From contig JADNRX010000509.1 of assembly GCA_015501595.1 (NCBI GenBank), forward strand, positions 1 to 37,134: DNA of 37,134 nucleotides. Direction: 5' to 3'. A program made the translations under genes and the position numbers. Origin of the DNA: Hymenopellis radicata (lineage: Eukaryota; Basidiomycota; Agaricomycetes; Agaricales; Physalacriaceae). Each line of letters starts with the position of its first letter. The first letter of the stretch is position 1. A model generated the notes under the pieces. It did not search any database, had not been told where the DNA came from, and saw nothing but the letters and a program-made list of their open reading frames with translations. This document shows, one piece after another, positions 18,715 to 28,867 of this stretch.

Positions 18715-19473
18715 TCATAGACAATGTTGACGATCATGACACGTACTGAAGAAACTGCCCTTCACGACACCATCAAATCCAGGAGCGTATTTAGAAACGG
18801 CGCGGGCCCCGCCATACTTCCCGCGCCTGTCGGGATAGTAGAGCTGAATTGCAGCATCTACTCCTTCGCTCATCTCCTTCCTTATCCATCGCATATCAGC
18901 GAACCTCTTCAACACCGAGCTCACCCAATACGCGCATCCCTCGTGATGATCCGTAAATTTATAACAATCTAGATGGTTCTTCACACCTGGTTATCCGTGT
19001 CCTTGGTCGTTGATAAGACGAGCACGCACCTGCATCATAAACCCCAGGACCTCTTGTAGGGACACGGCAGACATGAACTCGCCGGAGGTCCTGCGCGCGT
19101 GGATACCAAAGGCGTCCGAATCTACAGAGGCCATCATCGCGAGATTCAATGACCCCGCATATTTTGATGATTCCCCAGACTCCATGCTGAATCGCAGAGA
19201 CGCCGACACAGAGCTGGGCGGTACGAGGTCGACGATGAAGACCCAGTGGTTTCCTGGCGGTCTTGCAATGTCAGCCTGGTCGCCTTCGTTTAAGTACGCG
19301 ACGGCATGTATGGCACAGACGCGTGCTGGGAGATAGATGACTTGATCCTCCTCGGAGAACGCCTCCACATCCCAGATCCACGAGTTATTGAGCTTGTGGC
19401 TCACGTCCATCATGCTGTATATAAATGTTTGATTAGATTTTAGCATGTTCGCGAGTTTGAACGACACTGACAT
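18715..19473 (-). CDS. DUF7770-type basidiomycete protein
   Basis: The minus-strand frame carries VCAIHAVAYLNEGDQ, NHWVFIVDL, SLRFSMESG, then CYKFTDHHEGCAYWVSS and finally GVVKGSFF. This is the order of conserved blocks I associate with the fungal DUF7770 family (IHA, NHW, LDM.PG, F..EGCRFW, RGTF). The start could be the ATG at 19473 or the MMDV at 19413, the latter preceded by TTTATATA. The frame is interrupted by one TAA at 18991-18993, exactly between the two halves. A 39-nt GT...CAG segment across this stop would splice it out in frame (QVR|VKN), which is shorter than usual fungal introns; otherwise the gene carries a nonsense mutation. Function of the family is unknown. Confidence 0.6.
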
Positions 19474-19791
19474 TTAGTCGTCGTCCGAGATCGATAAAGA
19501 AGAGGACGAAATTTATCCTGTCTAACTGCGCAATGCAAATAGAAGGCGTTCTGTCCCTTCATAGAACACGATAACAGGCTAGACCGCGACCACGGTATGT
19601 TGCTCATACGATTGCGATGTGATGATCAAAGAAAGAAAGGTGATAATAGAAACCGAACAACACCTAGACCACTCTTCCTACACGACATAATAGGTATACC
19701 GTAACGAACGAGCTTCGAGACACAAAGGTAAGTCCAAGTGAAGGTAAGGTAGAAGACACGCATCGTACAATAACAAGATAGAGTCCATGAA

Positions 19792-21268
19792 TTAATACGC
19801 TGCACCCCAAATTGCCCCTAATCGATCCGCTTCATCTCCAGACCTACCCCAGAATCCAACCAAGCCCCAAGATCCTCCACTGCCAGCATCAGTGGGAACA
19901 GTCGTGGTCAAACAATCACTCGTTGTCTTTCCAGCGGACACGACATTGCCCAGGTTAGTTGTCAACTGTAGGTAGAAAACCCGCGTGTGGCTGTCGTACT
20001 CCGCGCTACAGCCCAATACTTTGGTGATGTACTCGCCAGAAGCGAGAGACAAAGTGTTCGCTGTTCCTCCTGTACCGCCGTGTGTGATGGTAGATGAGGA
20101 TCCGCTGGGATATGATAGGGTATATGAGACGGCGTCGACGCGATTTCCGCCACGAATGGTAATAGAGGTGATCTTGGGAACAGCAGTAGGGGTAAGGGCG
20201 GAGGCGAGGTCATTAAAGGGCGTTCCGTGAGGACCACCGACGGGATCTGCCATGCGAAGGGCGCTGGAAAGTTTCCAGGATGCTGTGGCGGAGATGGGGT
20301 AATGGTCGCTCAGAGGCGCACCGGTATCATCCACGAAGGCGTCGTTCTCGTTTGTGAATGTAGTCGTAGTAAGGGTGGTAGCGGTCCCAGAGCGCACGAA
20401 GATCTTATCGACGACCTCACAAGCCACCATCTGCGCCTGCGTCGTCCCATCAGCGAACGGGAATGCGCAGACGAGCGCGTCGGTGCCGGCAGCAGGGAAC
20501 GATCCGCCTCTGATATTAGATACCCACGCATCTACGACCCCAGCGCTGTCGATTAAATTATGGAGTGACGCCCCGTCGACTGCGTTCGTGTACCGCGAGT
20601 TCGTGTCGCCCATGACAACAATTGGCATGCCCGCGGACCAGGTTGGGATGTAGTCGATGACCTGCTGGATGTTGGACTGGCGCGCGATGCGGTCGCCGTC
20701 GTCCGAGCCTGCGTCGGCGTGGAGGTTATACAAGTCGAACCACATCCCGTCGGACACGCGGACCCGCATGTACGTGAAGCCCTTGGGCGTGAGGCAGTCT
20801 CCGTTGTTCGAGTCGCAGTCATCCCAAGTGGTGCGCTCCAAGTCGAGATACTCGAAATCAGAAAGAGTGTTCAGGCCTGATCCGAAGGGTACACCACCTG
20901 GGGAAGGTTGGTTAGAGGCTTGGAGGTACTGCGCAGCAAGGTGTTAGATTACCTGATGTAGGGGTGCGATACGGGTGAGTGTCGTCGGCATATAGAGCAG
21001 CGTGATAGTTGAAGTCCTCTTCGACGTTGATAACGTTGTAGGGGGCAAGCCGGACGGATATGAGTGGCGTATTCACCGCAGGGTCTCCGCTTGACAACAG
21101 TTCTTGGGCGACAATCAGAGACTTCCGAAGGCATACATAACTACACATACCAGGGAGACCAGCGACATTCATGCTCAGTAAGGAGAACCCTCCAGAGGTC
21201 GTCGCCGCCAAGGAGGTACGGGACAGAAGTAACAAAAGAGTGACGGCTCCGATCGGGGAGTGAACCAT
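19792..21268 (-). CDS. Secreted EEP-fold nuclease/phosphatase fused to jacalin-like lectin
   Basis: Three exons: 21268-21151, 21102-20953, 20897-19792 (introns 52 and 55 nt), 1,374 nt, 457 residues. Exon 1 encodes a signal peptide (VTLLLLLSRTSLA). The next part is an endonuclease/exonuclease/phosphatase domain: FSLLSMNVAGLPE, EEDFNYHAALY, FDLYNLHADAG, VVMGDTNSRYT and the terminal SDHYP, together supplying the metal and catalytic Glu/Asp/Asn/His set of the DNase I-like fold. From about residue 310 a second domain starts at GGPHGTPFND and ends LGAIWG; its ITIRGGNRVDAVSYTL and HGGTGGT patterns are those of jacalin-related mannose-binding lectins. Likely extracellular; the lectin may anchor the enzyme to glycans. 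The substrate (DNA, phospholipid or phosphate ester) cannot be told. A TTATAA sits about 50 bp upstream of the ATG. Confidence 0.85.
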
Positions 21269-21315
21269 ATTCGACAACGAACAAGATCCAAAGGATTTCC
21301 TCCGTCAATCCTTCT

Positions 21316-21323
21316 CTTATAAG
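21316..21323 (-). promoter_or_regulatory. TATA-like element of the EEP-lectin gene
   Basis: CTTATAAG lies about 50 bp upstream of the start codon at 21268 on the minus strand. Position and sequence fit a core promoter; no transcript evidence is available. Confidence 0.4.
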
Positions 21324-21419
21324 TGGGCGTCGGGTTCTTTACGCCTCCGGCGCGCACGTTCAACATGTGACGATGAGCTCGTTATCCACATGCTCGACGC
21401 CCGTTCATTGGGCGAGTCG

Positions 21420-22924
21420 TCTACACAGAGAACATGAGAACCTTCTTTGAGATTATTAGAACAGTTACAAGGCACGTACAGAGCGCACGTGTCAATATCA
21501 ATTTCTCGCAGCGCGTAGAATCCAGAAGAATACAGAGGGAGTCAGACGCTGCAGGCCTGCGCGAGAAGATGTCTAACGTTTGTGACCATTGGTTGCTGGG
21601 CACCATTATGACGTGTGGCACGTTGTGGAATACAGTCGTCTTTTGGAAAGGAGACCTGATTGGATGGACATGAGAACAATCGACGCAAGTCAGAAGATCA
21701 GATGAACTGCGGAAATAGAAATCCCCGTAAGACGTGATACGGCGTCGACTGCGCGAAGATAGCGTTTGACAACCTACGACTGGTAGAAATGATGGCTGCT
21801 TACCTGAAAACAAACTAGTGTCCCATGGGCGCCATGACAATAGACGTTGCTCGCAGGAGCGCAGTGTATGAGGAGGTAACGCTCTTGTTCTCGTTGTCCA
21901 AGCAAAGGTCATGGTGGTTAGAAGAAGACGACCACTTGGCACTTGATCCGTCATGCGCTTGATCCGCTCGTCGGACTCGCCTTCGATGCCGGTGAAGATT
22001 CTGTGTCTCCTCATTTAGCTCACCATGTTGTCAGTAACTAATCGTCCTCGTCGCAAACACGAATTACTTGTCTTCAATTTACCTATCTTTCAGGAGCGAT
22101 GTCGAAGCGGTTCAACTACATACTCGGCATCTCGGCTGAAATTTCAAATCAATGGCTCTGTTTGCTCCCTCCTTTCACGCCACGACATTTTTTCATCTTT
22201 CCACCCTCGACTCTACCGTGTGCTTTGTCCAAATGGGTTTTAATTTTCTCCCGCAATTCCCTTACATGGACGATGACTCGCAGTATTGCAAAAACTGTAC
22301 GCCATCGTGAAACTGCCGTTCTTTGTGGATAAACGCAGACCACTGGCTTGGTCCCGCTCTCGAAGTCACGACGGACCTCGTCCAGGTACCATCTATTGAC
22401 CAGTCTAACGTGTCTTTCCCGATGAATTTTACTACACGGTGGGATTCTACGCCACCTCGAGTAGAAGCTGTTCGCGGTACGCCTTAATGGCCTCCCGTTG
22501 ATAACGTTTGTCATTTCCAGGCATTTCTAGACCTCCGAGGTTCACTGATTTGCCATTCTTGGTCCGAGATGCCGCGCTTTCTCTCTCCTCAAACTGTCCG
22601 AATCTCACCGGTCCTGGGCCTATCCCTGAAAACTCTCAATTCACCTCTCCTCGGACGGCGAACGAGCGCGCCAACGTGACTCTACCCCTGTACGTTACTT
22701 AAGCAGTTCCCCGTCTTTGAAGTACTCACCAAATCCTCGGGACAAAGACGTGAACTCTCCAACCCGAGTCGACCTTTGAGCTCTTACCTCCGTTGTCACG
22801 ATCCTATATGTCAGAAATAAGCGCTTGTGATGCGATTCAACGCCCATTTTCTCTTGGCGCGTTACGAACGCCCAGCGCGCCAAGGCATCTTCCAAGACCA
22901 GAGCGAACGCGGAAAAAAGTCTCC
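21420..22924. other. Interval without a confident gene
   Basis: A minus-strand frame starting at 22014 (MRRHRIFTGIEGESDERIKRM) reaches a possible GTAAGC donor near 21803, but nothing downstream confirms it and I recognise no domain. Other frames here (for example 22514-22149 minus) are basic and Arg-rich with no support. The right-hand part is probably the upstream region of the Jen1-type transporter. Confidence 0.3.
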
Positions 22925-22965
22925 CCCCACAACATGACCCCGCATCCCCACTGACATGACCCCGC
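22925..22965. promoter_or_regulatory. Cluster of four CreA/Mig1-like sites
   Basis: CCCCAC (22925-22930), CCCCGC (22938-22943), CCCCAC (22946-22951) and CCCCGC (22960-22965) each match the reverse complement of the SYGGRG motif bound by fungal glucose repressors. They lie about 180-220 bp upstream of the carboxylate transporter ATG. Jen1-type genes are classically glucose-repressed, so the placement is biologically reasonable. Short GC-rich motifs can also arise by chance. Confidence 0.4.
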
Positions 22966-23084
22966 GATGGGTCCGCCTCCCACATGGTCCTCTTTTTTTG
23001 ATACATCGGTCGTCAATAATGAATCTGGTATCTCCATTATCTGATCAAAATTCAAACGCGTACCTGTTGTAGCCTGGGTTCTCG

Positions 23085-23091
23085 TATAAAA
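23085..23091 (+). promoter_or_regulatory. TATA box of the Jen1-type transporter
   Basis: TATAAAA is located 54-60 bp upstream of the ATG at 23145, a usual position for a fungal core promoter with a short 5' UTR. Confidence 0.55.
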
Positions 23092-23144
23092 GAAGCTCGT
23101 TCGGAGGAGGTAGGAACCCAGCGTTGACTCTTCCCGCTCTCATC

Positions 23145-25027
23145 ATGTCCTCGGAAAACGAATCGCTCCTCACCAAGGCGAAGAACAACGTTGCCGACCT
23201 CTTCCGATGGAAGACGCGTGTTCATGTCATCGACATTCATGGTAATGAAACGGTGGAGTGGCAGTCTCCCAAGCCGCGTAAGTCCTTTCCAGCTTCTCGT
23301 CCATTGTTGACTGACTTCGCGATCGTAGTCCAAAATCCCATATCCCTGTTTGGGAAGCTTACTGCGTTGAACTGGCTGTTCTTCCTCGTCGGGTTTGCTG
23401 CCTGGACTGCTGATGGTGAGCATTCCGTACTCTGCCTTTTGAGTCGGTCCTGACCACCGCGCAGCGCTCGATTTCCACACCCTCTCCATCAAGACGACGG
23501 AATTTTCCAAGTACTACGACGTTAGCAAGACGAGCGTTACAACTGCGATCACCCTCACACTCCTCCTTCGCTCCGTCGGAGCAGCCATATTCGTGTGTAA
23601 CATTCATACACTCTCAGCCTCTTCTATGCTGACGTCGAACGTTTAGGGTGTTGCCGGTGATTACTGGGGTCGGAAATACCCCATGGTCCTCAACATGTGG
23701 ATTCTGGGCGCACTTCAAATTGCCACCATCTACTGCCGTACCTTCCAAGAGTTCTTGGCCGTCCGTGCTATTTTTGGATTGGCCATGGGTGGTGTATATG
23801 GGAACGCTGTCGCGATGGCCCTGGAGAATTGGTCTGTCTCCTCCTGTATCGGGTCATAGCCGTTCTGACAGCGCGTATGTAGCCCGGTCGAGGCGCGTGG
23901 TCTGATGAGCGGAATCCTGCAGCAAGGATACTCGTTTGGATATGTTATCGGTGCTTGCGTTAACCTCAAAGTCGGTGATGCGCCAGATTCGTGGAAGCCT
24001 GCTTTCTGGGGAGCCGCCGGTGCTTCGATTGCCGTCGGATTCATCCGTCTGTTGTTCCCCGAGTCGAGGCAGTTCGTCGAGGCGAAGAAGTCGGGCAAGC
24101 GAGGCGCCCACTCTGCTGCGTTCAAGAAGGAAATCGGAAAGGTCTTCAGGAAGGAGTGGAAGATGATGTGTACGTTGTTCTGAACGCTCTTTGTTCGTTC
24201 GTGCTAACATTGATTCAATTCAGTCTACTGCGTCATCTTGATGACCTGGTTCAACTACTACTCCCACTCGTCGCAGGACAGCTACACCACCTTCATGAAG
24301 GCACAGAAGGGACTCGACAACGACGGCGCCAGTCGCGCTAGTATCCTCATGAAGACCGGCGCCTGCGTTGGTGGAACGATCATCGGTTGGCTATCCCAGT
24401 TCGTCGGACGTCGTCGTGCCATCGTAGCCGCCGCCATCATCTCTTGCTGCATGATCCCGGCCTGGATATTGCCTACTACCGAGCGCAGCCTCTCCGCCTC
24501 CGGCTTCTTCATGCAGTTCTTCGTCCAGGGCGCTTGGGGTGTTATTCCCATCCGTATGTCTTCCATTACCCCGTCTTCAACGCAACCGTACTAACCGATA
24601 CCGCTAGACCTGAGCGAGCTGTCGCCTGTCGCCTTCCGGTCATCGTTCCCTGGTATTACTTACCAGGTTGGTAACATGATCTCGTCCCCGTCGGCTCAAA
24701 TCGTGAACGCCATCGCCGAGTCGCACTTCATCAGGCGGAAATCGGATGGTGAACTTGTAGAGGCCTATGGACCTACCATGGGTACGTTTTCCTTTGCTTC
24801 CAATCGCGATGCGGATGTTGACTCTCGTTTCAGGTATCGCTACCGTCATTATTGCCTTGGGCATCGCTCTTACGACCGCGCTGGGTCCGGAAAAATGTGG
24901 CTCTCACTTCGAGGCTGCTCCTGTTCCATCCGGCGATGCTCTGCCCGAGCACACCGACGATGTTGATGATGACGACTCTGAGAAAGAGAAGGGTGATATC
25001 GTGCACGACGAGAACGCGAAGCGTTAA
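23145..25027 (+). CDS. JEN1: Jen1-type monocarboxylate/proton symporter (MFS)
   Basis: Eight exons: 23145-23277, 23329-23415, 23465-23592, 23647-23831, 23883-24169, 24224-24553, 24608-24781, 24834-25027. All introns are GT-AG, 49-54 nt, and the spliced frame is 1,518 nt (505 residues). The protein is a major facilitator with about 12 hydrophobic segments, an MFS loop motif GDYWGRKYP, and the Jen1/sialate-transporter signature NYYSHSSQDSYTTF, matching the N-x-x-S/T-H-x-S/T-Q-D-x-x-x-T motif required for lactate and pyruvate uptake in yeast Jen1. The C-terminal tail is acidic (DDVDDDDSEKEKGD), as expected for a cytosolic, endocytosis-regulated tail. It should import short monocarboxylates with protons at the plasma membrane. 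No damage is seen. It is convergent with the fungalysin gene, 227 bp apart. Strict orthology to yeast JEN1 is inferred. Confidence 0.88.
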
Positions 25028-25254
25028 TCATACGAAGTATCAATGTGTGTATGTTAGTAGCTTGTAGTCATGCCAAAACAGTTGAAAATGATTACCACTA
25101 ATGAATGTACCTATGAAACCAAAGTACGATACAAAGTGTGGTATGTCTTCCTCAATTCAAGAAACGTGAATGTCCGTGGTCGAGCCGTGAGTTGTAAATA
25201 AAAGGTCCATATGGATTAGGAAGTATCCATGAATCGTAAATGAAATGAAGGCCT

Positions 25255-27858
25255 TCATGCGCAAGTCGAGTCGACAGTATCATCATCAACGTGATTCTTC
25301 GCATTCAATCCCAGTCCACGGCTAGCAAACACCTTCTGGAGCGTGCACTTGTTCGCACCTCCATAACGAAGCTCGTCAGCTTGGTACCAGGCATCACGGG
25401 CGGAGAGAACTAAACACGGCGTTAGTGAGGACGCATATACACCGAGGATGGGGAAGACTTACAGTCTGGGTTACACGGTTGGAGCTGAAGCGCATCGAGG
25501 AAGAGGTGGAGGAAGACCACATTGCCCTCCGTTCCAGTAGGATCGGTCTTGGCGGTCGCAGAGAATCCATGGTCTTGTACCAGAGCGGCGAGGACGTTGT
25601 GCAAGATGTTGGCCCAAACTTCACCGATGTCTAAGAGATACCCCGTCAATATGCGTTCACGAAGAGCGACTGCAAATTCAACAGACCGTGAGCTTCAACA
25701 AGCGCCTGCAGAGAGGAGTACCGAAGGGGGTTCACGGTCCTGAAAAGTGTGTTAGCCATGTATAACAGAAAAGAGATGCATACATACGCATTCGTCGAGT
25801 ACGGGAACCCGCGAATACCTGCAGACGTGTTGGCGACGAATGTTCCAACCACAAAGTCGTCAATTTCAGGCCCATTGGCAACCCAGCTAAGAAGAATTGG
25901 TCAGTGCTCAAGGATTGTCTTGTTCCATCGCAACTCACTCGGCCATCGCATCGGACCATCCCTCGCCCATACCACTGGCTTCCGTGGATTGCAAACACTC
26001 GCCAGTACCGCCGCCAGTCATACGATTCGTAACGCCATGAGTAAATTCGTGAATGACAATATCATTCTCCAAAGCGCCGTCACGGAAAGGCTGGAAAAGT
26101 CTTGAGTGGCATGGCTACTTCCAGGTCATGCGCTCTTACCGTGGTGACATTGAATAAGAACATGCCTATTTATGAGAGAACGTTAGATATAACGAGACGA
26201 GTCATAAACAGCCTACGCATTTGGCCAGACTGTCCACTGGAAACAAGGTGTTAGTGCATGATTTCTTCGGAGTAATGAGAAACATACTCCGCGGGTGCTG
26301 CGAAATCTGCATTGTTGAAGCCGGCGGCATCCTGGACAGAGATGCTGACCGGATCCAATCCAATCCCACCAAGGCCAAAGTCAGAGTTCTGGAAGTTGAA
26401 AGCAATCTGGATTGAATATGAACATCAGGACATGTCGATATCGATATGGTGAGAAACAGGCCTCCGTAAATCCATACCTAGAACGCGATCAACACGATGG
26501 CAATGCACGGACGACGGAAACTCACAGATAAGTAATGTCATGCATGCTGTTCACCACGAAGAACGCGTTCGTACGTGCAGCATCAACGTTAGCGCCGACG
26601 TCAGGCTCTACGCTTAGGTCGACTTCAAATTCGAATCCGGATCCAGTGGCATTGGTGCCGTTCTTGAAAGCGAAGGCATTGTTACCTCTGAAAGAAACAT
26701 GAGGGCGAGGTTGAGAAGCAGATGAAGAAATTTACGATGTAGTGCTAAAACGAGGAGTCAACGGCAATGTAAGATAAACGATCGAGAGGTACTCACTTGG
26801 ATTCTCCGGTGCCATCATCAGTCCATCCCAGGGGCGAAACAGAAAGATTCTCCGGATCAACAACAAGCACTTGCCCATCCTCCTCGATTGTTTGATCATC
26901 GAGGGGAACAACAAGATACTAGTCATCATCAGATCGCAGACTGTTACAGCCAGAGAAGGTTCACACACCGTGGCACGGGCAACGTAGTCAACGACCGAGA
27001 CGAGCTCCCCAGAGTGCGCATTGACGAATGCGTTGTACCAAGCGCCGGTGGATTCGTTGCGTATCTGTACGACATGGGCGAGAACGGCGGTGTGGTCTTC
27101 CTTGACGATGTACTGCAGGGAAGGTTCCCAGTCGTTGTATTTCCCGCCGAGCATTTTCTCAGCAGTTGAAATAGCATCCTCGACAGTAATGGACGGCACC
27201 GAGGGTGCGATGTTCGCTAAGACCATGTCAGGTGGTAGTACTCGGTGAAGGGGTTAATCATACAGTAAGAAACGAATGAGGAACCATATGAAACGACCTA
27301 TGCGGATAGCGTGTTAAGATGGAGAACTCTGCATTCGCACTGGCGAAGTCATACCTTATCATTCCTCATCGCCACATTAGCAACAGCGTTGGCGAAATGA
27401 ATGCCATCCTATGTAATGAACCCCTTGAGCATCGATAAACTCAATAAGTTACGATACGTACGTGCATCTGCCTCAGGTAGGCGTGGCTGACTACATCGCC
27501 GTCAAACCCGGCGCGGTACGCGACCTTGCCCAAATCGACGCCCAACTCGGAGGCGATGAACGAGCTGGTTTTCTCGCCCAAAGAGGCATCGGATCGCTTT
27601 GAGAGTGGGTGGTCAATCCCGCCGGATCCAAAGGACTACAACACTCGGGTTAGCACAAGGCATAGATATCGGTAAACGGCCTGCTGATACCTTGAAACTC
27701 GAGCGAGGATGATACGCTTTGACTTTCAAGTCCCTTGAAACATGGTGCACGCGGTGGGTCGTGTGCTGTGAGTCCGTAGGCCATGGGGCTGCCACGGCAG
27801 AAGATGCGTAGACAATAGCCAAGAAGACTGAAGAAAAGAACTTGTTAAAGGCAACCAT
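25255..27858 (-). CDS. Fungalysin (M36) extracellular metalloprotease
   Basis: I could splice a complete 17-exon gene: 27858-27691, 27635-27462, 27408-27355, 27297-27264, 27216-26969, 26918-26797, 26744-26736, 26687-26526, 26477-26462, 26406-26288, 26236-26217, 26165-26140, 26090-25939, 25886-25788, 25739-25687, 25630-25463, 25409-25255. This is 1,779 nt, 592 residues, normal for the family. It has a signal peptide ([16 protein letters not shown]), an FTP propeptide domain ([46 protein letters not shown]), then the peptidase domain with zinc motif [15 protein letters not shown], the third zinc ligand in [10 protein letters not shown], and the C-terminal [15 protein letters not shown]. It would be secreted as a zymogen and digest external protein. 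One intron (26407-26461) has a GC donor; one exon is only 9 nt. A paralogue lies at 34571. Confidence 0.9.
26407..26461 (-). other. GC-AG intron absent from the paralogue
   Basis: Between GTATGGATTTACGGAG and ATTGCTTTCAAC this gene has 55 extra bases, GCCTGT...ATCCAG. The paralogue at 34571 reads straight through (YGFTEIAFNF). Only removal of exactly these 55 bases keeps the frame; using the GT four bases in would shift it. It is therefore either a gained intron with a weak GC donor or a disabling insertion. Confidence 0.6.
26736..26744 (-). other. 9-nt microexon of the fungalysin gene
   Basis: CACTACATC is preceded by a TTTTAG acceptor and followed by a GTAAAT donor. It joins GAATCCAA to AGGTAAC and gives ESNTTSGNNAF. 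The paralogue has the equivalent CACGACATC between CCAG and GTAAAT (near 35681-35689), so the exon is conserved. Confidence 0.75.
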
Positions 27859-27996
27859 AATTGAAAATTATGCGCTGAGGCGATGAAGATGAAAATAAAC
27901 GGCCTCAACGACGCGTTAGAACAAAAGAGGTTGGCAAAGAAGCGAAAGAAAAGAGACAAAAAGACTCGACGAAGGACAGGCAAGATACCATGGTAC

Positions 27997-28010
27997 GTAT
28001 AAATACTCAG
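27997..28010 (-). promoter_or_regulatory. TATA-type element of the minus-strand fungalysin
   Basis: CTGAGTATTTATAC on the minus strand lies about 140 bp upstream of the ATG. The other fungalysin has the closely matching CTGAGTATATATAC at 34385-34398. Conservation beyond the TATA core suggests a shared promoter. Confidence 0.5.
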
Positions 28011-28191
28011 GCGGTCACTGCGGAATGTGAGGGAATACCTGTTTCAAAATCATAAAGCGCCCAGGACAGCACAGTGCCACGCGCGCGCGCACTCTGGTTC
28101 CATCTGCCGCCAAAGTCCGCAGTATTTGCCGTTGCAAAGGTGTCTCGAATACATCACTGAGAAATGTTTTCTGTAAATGATACTTCGAAGC

Positions 28192-28520
28192 GTAGACACA
28201 GGTCATGCCAATTCGAACTATGAGGTAGTAAATTCAGCATCAGTAAGTCTAGAAATTCCGACCAGAGCCCCACCATTGACGCCCAAACGATATAATGGCG
28301 CTCGTGGTCATAGGCGGTCAGCGCCCCGTTCTACACCGTAATTGACCATTTCCTTTCACAAGTGGAAGGGTAGACACAGCTTGGTCACGCCAATTCGAAC
28401 TATGAGGTAGTAAATTCAGCATGAGGCCTCGGCTCACCAAGGTCGTTGTGCCCACCATTGACGCCCAAAAGATGTAATGTAATGGCGCTCGTGGTCATAC
28501 GGCGCCCCGTTCGACACCGT
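28192..28520 (+). repeat. Two direct ~150-bp repeat units in an intergenic region
   Basis: The unit at 28192-28339 and the unit at 28370-28520 share CCAATTCGAACTATGAGGTAGTAAATTCAGCAT, split here as CCAATTCGAACTATGAGG and TAGTAAATTCAGCAT, then CCACCATTGACGCCCAAA, AATGGCGCTCGTGGTCATA and GCGCCCCGTTC.ACACCGT. They differ by small indels, including a TAATG duplication in the second unit. No coding sequence is supported. The surrounding 28011-28867 interval contains no gene I can support. Confidence 0.8.
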
Positions 28521-28867
28521 CCTAGTCGAGGTCAACTGAGATATGCTTTCACGGTTCGGCGCGGATACGTCCCTTTTCCGGCGGTGGCAGGAAGGAAAAG
28601 TCGGAGTTCTAATTTCTTGATCCGCGCCGCCACTCTTGGTGCTTTTTAATTTTCTTTTGCACCTTAGCGAAGAACTTGTTGGCCGTTGTAGGTTGTATGT
28701 GACACTCTCGTAGCAGAGTGGCCGCTCATCCAGTTAATTGACAATACGTGCGCCTCAGATACTAGTACCACACGCTACATCTTTCCCGAGGCATGATTCG
28801 TCGCCGACTGAGACCAACCCCTCAAACTCACGCTTTATACCCAGTACCTACACAACCACACCCCGCA

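Noticed and set aside
23145..25027. Sugar transporter of the MFS
   Set aside because: The NYYSHSSQDSYTTF segment is diagnostic of Jen1/sialate-type symporters, and the sugar-porter PESPR and PETKG motifs are absent.
25410..25462. Frame breaks within the minus-strand fungalysin as evidence of a pseudogene
   Set aside because: Each apparent break coincides with a short intron with acceptable donor and acceptor; the spliced frame of 1,779 nt is open from ATG to stop.
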